DNA of 18,822 nucleotides, taken from an uncultured Verrucomicrobia subdivision 3 bacterium (lineage in GTDB: Bacteria; Verrucomicrobiota; Verrucomicrobiae; Limisphaerales; UBA11358). The notes under the pieces were generated by a model, which had not been told where the DNA came from, did not search any database, and saw only the letters and a list, made by a program, of their open reading frames with translations. Shown in pieces: positions 14,946 to 18,822 of the stretch. The number at the start of each line of letters is the position of its first letter. Positions within the stretch are counted from its first letter, which is position 1. The DNA lies in contig CAINDH010000079.1 in assembly GCA_903847285.1 (NCBI GenBank), positions 1-18,822 of the forward strand. Direction: 5' to 3'. A program made the translations under genes and the position numbers.

Positions 14946-17192
14946 ATGAAATTAATTCCCTCTCTTTCATTTAAAATTTCCACCGTATTTTTGTTGTTAG
15001 CTGCTATTTGTCCAAAAGTAGCCTTGGCGATAGAAGTCCAGGATACGAACGGTATCATCACGGTAGCAACGGCCAACTATGAATTAGAAATCACCAAACA
15101 GAACTTTCGCTTCGGTTTCTCCCGGTCGGATGGTTCCGTCATTGCGCCGCCGAATGATGGGTTTGGATTAGAGTTTGGTGGCGGGCATTCAGTAAGCGCA
15201 TCGTTGAAGTCGGTCACTCAGGAAAAGGTGTTGCTCGACGTTGTGAATGAGAAGGGCGCGCGGGCGGATGTCGAAATTGAACCCGGCGAGCACTACGCGC
15301 GCTTCTCAATTACGCAATCACAGACTAACCGCATCATCGCGCATCTCGGTGGAATGGCTCCTCTCTTTGGTCTCGCGGATCACGCGGCAATCGGCGAAAA
15401 CCGAAATAGCACGGATGTCACAGGTTTTGAGAGCGACGAGTTCCGTGCGCAGGAACCGCCCGGCGACAAGCGCCTCGTCAGCAATTTTATAATCTCGCCA
15501 CAACGCGGTTTCGCGATGGTCAACATGGAGCGCAGACCAAAAATCGTTCGCGCATTGACCAACGATTTGGCGCAAGGCGTGGTTTCAGCGACGCGTTTAC
15601 CAGCGCTGTTTTTTTTCATCGGCTCGCCGCGTGAGATTTATGCGGCATTCCTCGCCGCACGCAATCGCGAGGGCTATTCGGTTTACAAACCCAAATACGA
15701 ATTTTTCGGCGTCGGCTGGGAAGCTTTTGGCGCACTCGGCTGGAAAACCAACAAAAAGACGGTCACCGAAAATGTGGAGCGCTACCTTGCGCTCGGCTAT
15801 CCGCTGTCGTGGATGGTGGTCGGCTCCGGCTTCTGGCCGAACGATGACCTGAACCTCTGTGAAACCACGAGCTTCGGCCTGTGGGACAAAACGCGTTATC
15901 CGGATCCCAAAGAGTTCATCGAGCATTTTCACGAGCGCGGTCTGAAATTTTTTCTCGGCCTGCGCATTGGTTTTATCAAGGATGGACCGTTCTCGGCGGA
16001 AGGCGTCGCGAAAAATTATTTTCTGAAGGAAAACGGCGTCGCAACCGCGTGGAAACTGGGTTTCCCGAGGCTCCCGGCCTATCTTCTCGACGGCTCGAAT
16101 CCTGATGCGGTGGAATGGTATTGCGGCCTCGTGCAAAAGTGGCGGGACTTCGGAGTGGATGGTTTCAAGGAAGATCTCTTCGGCTACAAAATTGCTAACG
16201 CGCCAGACGGCAACATCAATTACGCGAACGAAGCGCTCATGCGCGACGGCGTTTACATCATGGGCCGCAACAGTTATCTCGGCTCGGCGTGCGACATCCA
16301 TCGCATCAACGATTTCAATTTCAACCAGAACCAAGATCGCGGTCCGATCAACGTGCTTGCGCTATCCTACAGCGGATTTCCGTATGCGTATCCCGACATC
16401 ACTGGCGGCACGTTCGGCGAAGGGCGCAAGATGCCGCCGCTTACGAACGTCGTGATGCAAACTTACATGATGCGCGCAGCGCAGTTCGATTCCGTGAATC
16501 CAGCGATGGCTGTCGGCATGGGGCCGTGGAATTTTGGCAGCGCTGAAGTCGAGCGCGTGATGCTCGAAGCTGCACAATTGCACGGTAAGTTGCAGCCCTA
16601 CATTTTCAGCGCGGCGGTGGACGCTTATGAAACCGGTTTTCCGGAAACGATGACGCCGCTACCGCTCGCGTTTCCTCAGGACGAAAAAGTTTGTAGCCGC
16701 GAAAATGATACCGTGCGCGGCTACGAATGGATGCTCGGCCCATCGCTGCTCACGTGTCCGCTCTACGGCAATGACTACGCCACGGCCAATACGCGCGACG
16801 TCTATCTGCCCGCTGGTAAATGGATGGACTACGACAGCGGCGAGGTTTTTGTCGGACCCAAGTTGCTGAAAAATTTCGCGCTGCCGGTTGGTAAAACGCC
16901 TTTATTCGTGGGGGGCAAAGGCGTTTTGGTGTTGAGCGACTTGAAAAGTAAATCGCTCAGCGCCGTGGTTTATCCTGTCGCGACCAAAGACTCCGTGTAT
17001 CGCTTCACGGATCGCGATGGCACCACGCGTTCAACGATCTCGACAGAGGTTTCGGATTGGAAAAACGTTGTTGTGATGGACGCACGCGAAAATAAATCCG
17101 TAACGTTTGAGCACGACAGCAAGACGGGCGCGGTCCGCTTTCCCATCACGCCGGGGCACGACTACCTAATTCAAAGTGTTTTTAAGAAATAA
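14946..17192 (+). CDS. Exported glycoside hydrolase family 31 enzyme (alpha-glucosidase/alpha-xylosidase type)
   Basis: The protein has 748 residues with a signal peptide at about 1-28 (SFKISTVFLLLAAICPKVALA). An N-terminal beta-sandwich (about 30-240) precedes the TIM barrel (about 245-590) and C-terminal beta domains (YPVATKDSVYRFTDRDG, SVTFEHDSKTGAV). In the barrel, DGFKEDLFGY places Asp410 as the expected nucleophile, as in KTDFGE of alpha-xylosidases. IHRINDFNFNQNQDRG places Asp456 as the expected acid/base, and YPDITGG matches the usual HDIGGF block. GH31 enzymes hydrolyse alpha-linked glucose, xylose or related sugars with retention, but the motifs here deviate from the classical W-x-D-M-N-E form, so specificity cannot be assigned. 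No Shine-Dalgarno is visible. It lies 42 bp downstream of the third FAD oxidoreductase, probably in the same transcript. Confidence 0.87.
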   Translation: MKLIPSLSFKISTVFLLLAAICPKVALAIEVQDTNGIITVATANYELEITKQNFRFGFSRSDGSVIAPPNDGFGLEFGGGHSVSASLKSVTQEKVLLDVVNEKGARADVEIEPGEHYARFSITQSQTNRIIAHLGGMAPLFGLADHAAIGENRNSTDVTGFESDEFRAQEPPGDKRLVSNFIISPQRGFAMVNMERRPKIVRALTNDLAQGVVSATRLPALFFFIGSPREIYAAFLAARNREGYSVYKPKYEFFGVGWEAFGALGWKTNKKTVTENVERYLALGYPLSWMVVGSGFWPNDDLNLCETTSFGLWDKTRYPDPKEFIEHFHERGLKFFLGLRIGFIKDGPFSAEGVAKNYFLKENGVATAWKLGFPRLPAYLLDGSNPDAVEWYCGLVQKWRDFGVDGFKEDLFGYKIANAPDGNINYANEALMRDGVYIMGRNSYLGSACDIHRINDFNFNQNQDRGPINVLALSYSGFPYAYPDITGGTFGEGRKMPPLTNVVMQTYMMRAAQFDSVNPAMAVGMGPWNFGSAEVERVMLEAAQLHGKLQPYIFSAAVDAYETGFPETMTPLPLAFPQDEKVCSRENDTVRGYEWMLGPSLLTCPLYGNDYATANTRDVYLPAGKWMDYDSGEVFVGPKLLKNFALPVGKTPLFVGGKGVLVLSDLKSKSLSAVVYPVATKDSVYRFTDRDGTTRSTISTEVSDWKNVVVMDARENKSVTFEHDSKTGAVRFPITPGHDYLIQSVFKK

Positions 17193-17445
17193 AGCGTTCA
17201 TGGATTCTTAGCCCGCTTGAGACAAAACATGATCGCGTCGCCACAATGCCACGCAAACGCAGTTCGCTTCCAATTGGTGGTATGGACTGGCGCATGTTGC
17301 CGCTATCGGGAATCAGCGCTTGAAATGACCGCAAACCGGATTGCATTTCCAAAATGATCTCCTTGTTGGCGGGTCGCACGTTCATGAGCCGCCCTTCGAT
17401 TTCCACATTCGCGTCCTCGGCTTTGGTGAAAGATTTTAGTGACAA
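17182..17445 (-). pseudogene. Fragment resembling the periplasmic sensor part of a Verrucomicrobia histidine kinase
   Basis: The open frame of about 87 codons reads ANVEIEGRLMNVRPANKEIIL, EMQSGLRSFQALIP and PPIGSELRLRGIV. This pattern (V-x-x-EG-x-L, LEMQSG-x-R-x-F, P-IGS-x-LR-x-x-GV) recalls the OB-like repeat found in the extracellular region of large two-component sensor kinases of Verrucomicrobia. Those proteins are about 700-1000 residues; here there is no kinase, membrane segment or signal peptide, and the homology ends abruptly at both sides. Its 3' end overlaps the end of the convergent GH31 gene. It is probably a decayed remnant left near the island boundary. Recognition is from memory of the family and moderate only. 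Confidence 0.4.
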
Positions 17446-17562
17446 TTAGTGACACGGTTTCTGCCTTTTGGTGCCGATTTACGCTCAAGTGTCAAAAACA
17501 GAGACGGCGTTAAGTTGCTGATATGAGCTTAGATGGGCATAATCGGGCAAAAGAATTAAAGA

Positions 17563-17585
17563 TTCGATTCCCTTCACCCGCTCCA
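17563..17585 (+). repeat. tRNA 3'-end fragment, candidate att site, right copy
   Basis: These 23 bases are identical to 808-830 and in the same orientation, 16,755 bp away. They cover the T-loop, the 3' half of the T-stem, the 3' acceptor strand, the discriminator and CCA of a probable tRNA-Gly. Upstream the match fails at once (AAAGA in place of the GAGGG T-stem), so this is not a tRNA gene. Sequence after it also differs from that after the left copy. This is what an integrase core site duplicated at an island end looks like. Confidence 0.65.
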
Positions 17586-17909
17586 ATCCCAGTAAATAAA
17601 GGGGATTGTGAGTTTTCGACCCCTATATAAAGTCAAAGTAAGAACTAAAGTAGGAACAAAAATTTCCGCTCTGCCGACAGGGCCATAAAACCCCCGCCAC
17701 ATTGCAGGGAGCGGGTAAACAGTTAAGCAAGATTTGGTGGTGGCTTGATCTGTTTTCAAGTGTGCTGTCCCTTTACATAAGCACTTCTCTCTTGCTCGCC
17801 AAGTCGGCGCAAGACCAAGGTTGTTCATGGAAAATTTTCCAGAAAAAATTCCCGCATGGAATTCCAGTCAACAGTCTACTAGCATTATTTTGTGTCACAA
17901 CAAAACCAC
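17586..17909. other. Intergenic stretch without recognisable gene
   Basis: This lies between the right tRNA-end repeat and the cytochrome gene. The short frames on either strand resemble no known protein. It holds two perfect palindromes, TGGAAAATTTTCCA at 17828-17841 and TGGAATTCCA at 17857-17866, each preceded by CA. It also holds a weak stem of CCCGC (17693-17697) with GCGGG (17711-17715). No function can be assigned; the palindromes lie about 45-80 bp ahead of the cytochrome start and could be operator sites. Confidence 0.3.
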
Positions 17910-18822
17910 ATGCGCCGTTTGCTAACCGCTCGTTTGTCATTTTTGTGGCTCTGCTTGTTTGGTTTCTTGGCCGGCCTCGGTTGTTTGATTTTGAAATTCC
18001 GGCTCCCGACGGATCACGCAACGGTCGATTCCCAGTTAGTTTCTCAAACTAATATTTATGTGGCCTACGGCGGTTCAGCGAGTTGCCGGGACTGTCACGA
18101 GGAGGCATTTAAAAAATGGGCGGGGTCACATCACGCCTTGGCGGAGCGGTTACCCTCACCGGGTCAGGAAGACGCAGCCTTTTTTCCCACGCGCAACTTT
18201 TCTCATGGCACCCAACAAACGACCGTGCGTAGCGCCAACGGTCATTACGAACTCATCACCGCCGGTTTAAGCGGAACGAAAGAAGCGTTTTCCGTGGAGC
18301 GCGTGCTGGCCGAAAATCCGTTGCGCCAGATGCTCGTTCCTTTCCCCGGCGGACGATTGCAAGTGACTGAGGCGGCGTGGGACCCGCGCTCGAATCAGTG
18401 GTTCAATGTCTATGGCAACGAAGATCGCAAACCCGGCGAGTGGGGCCATTGGACCGGGCGCGGAATGAATTGGAATTCTATGTGCGCCGCCTGTCATAAC
18501 ACGCGGGTGCTAAAAAATTATGACGCCGCCACGGACACCTATCACACCACGATGGCGGAGCGCGCGGTCGGTTGCGAAGCCTGCCACGGCCCGCTGAAAG
18601 CGCACACGACTGGCAACACGCGCATAAAAACTCCGGCGGCCAAGATCCCACGCTTCGCAAATTCACCCGCGAAGAACATTTCAGCACTTGCGCGGCCTGC
18701 CACTCGCGCCGCGCGGAGATCACCGGCGATGCGGTGCCGGGCGACAACTTTTTTGAACATCACCTGCTGACCATAGTGGACGACTCGCAGACGTTTCATC
18801 CGGACGGCCAGATCTGGGATGA
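17910..18822 (+). CDS. Multiheme c-type cytochrome, 3' end beyond window, with apparent frameshift
   Basis: The start is placed at the ATG at 17910, giving MRRLLTARLSFLWLCLFGFLAGLGCLI, a basic start plus membrane or signal segment; a GTG at 17892 is possible. Heme sites CRDCH (18084-18098), CAACH (18483-18497) and CEACH (18573-18587) lie in one frame, with ACRDCHEEAFKKWAGSHHALA typical of cytochrome c554-type exported proteins. That frame stops at 18770, but the protein clearly continues one frame over: HDWQHAHKNSGGQDPTLRKF, then a fourth heme site CAACH (18689-18703), then DNFFEHHLLTIVDDSQTFHPDGQIWD to the window end. One base appears to be missing near 18588-18610. Family members often carry C-terminal TPR repeats, which would lie outside the window. 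It acts in the periplasm in electron transfer; the specific partner is unknown. It lies outside the repeat-bounded block. Confidence 0.75.

Noticed and set aside
1..18822. CRISPR arrays, insertion sequences or toxin-antitoxin pairs
   Set aside because: No regularly spaced repeats, transposase motifs or small paired toxin-like genes were seen on reading both strands.

Overview
The window looks like a chromosomal segment from a Verrucomicrobiota bacterium, probably of the Pedosphaera/Limisphaerales type. This is inferred from gene style, not from a marker gene. The signs are exported FAD-dependent oxidoreductases with golvesin-like C-terminal modules, LamG and Ig-like exported proteins, a pseudopilin with an H-X9-DG motif, an ECF sigma factor followed by a FecR-LamG protein, and a multiheme cytochrome c family protein. 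Starts mostly lack Shine-Dalgarno sequences.

Layout. Positions 1-717 hold a tyrosine-recombinase fragment on the minus strand that is missing its catalytic domain. At 803-830 lies the 3' end of a tRNA (probably Gly) without the rest of the tRNA. The terminal 23 bases recur as a direct repeat at 17563-17585. Between the two copies is a 16.7 kb block made almost entirely of carbohydrate-related genes, resembling a polysaccharide-utilisation island. The block holds: an exported FAD oxidoreductase (minus, 980-3091); a divergent ECF sigma factor and its overlapping membrane-anchored FecR-LamG partner (plus, 3236-5442); a likely four-gene minus-strand operon reading LamG/Ig protein, pseudopilin, second FAD oxidoreductase, sialate O-acetylesterase-like esterase (12944 down to 5469); and a divergent plus-strand pair of a third FAD oxidoreductase and a GH31 glycosidase (13203-17192). 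A degraded histidine-kinase-type fragment (17182-17445) lies just inside the right repeat. Outside it, a multiheme cytochrome c gene with an apparent frameshift runs off the window end.

How the parts may work together (inference). The GH31 enzyme and the esterase would remove glycosyl and acyl groups from a glycan. The three paralogous FAD enzymes would oxidise some product or substituent, and the LamG/Ig proteins would bind glycan or surface. The sigma/FecR-LamG pair could sense the substrate. A 10-bp word, AAACCTTAAC, occurs three times, only in the two divergent promoter regions of the block: once ahead of the sigma gene and twice, inverted, between the two large operons. It is a candidate regulon signal. 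The substrate cannot be told from the sequence alone.
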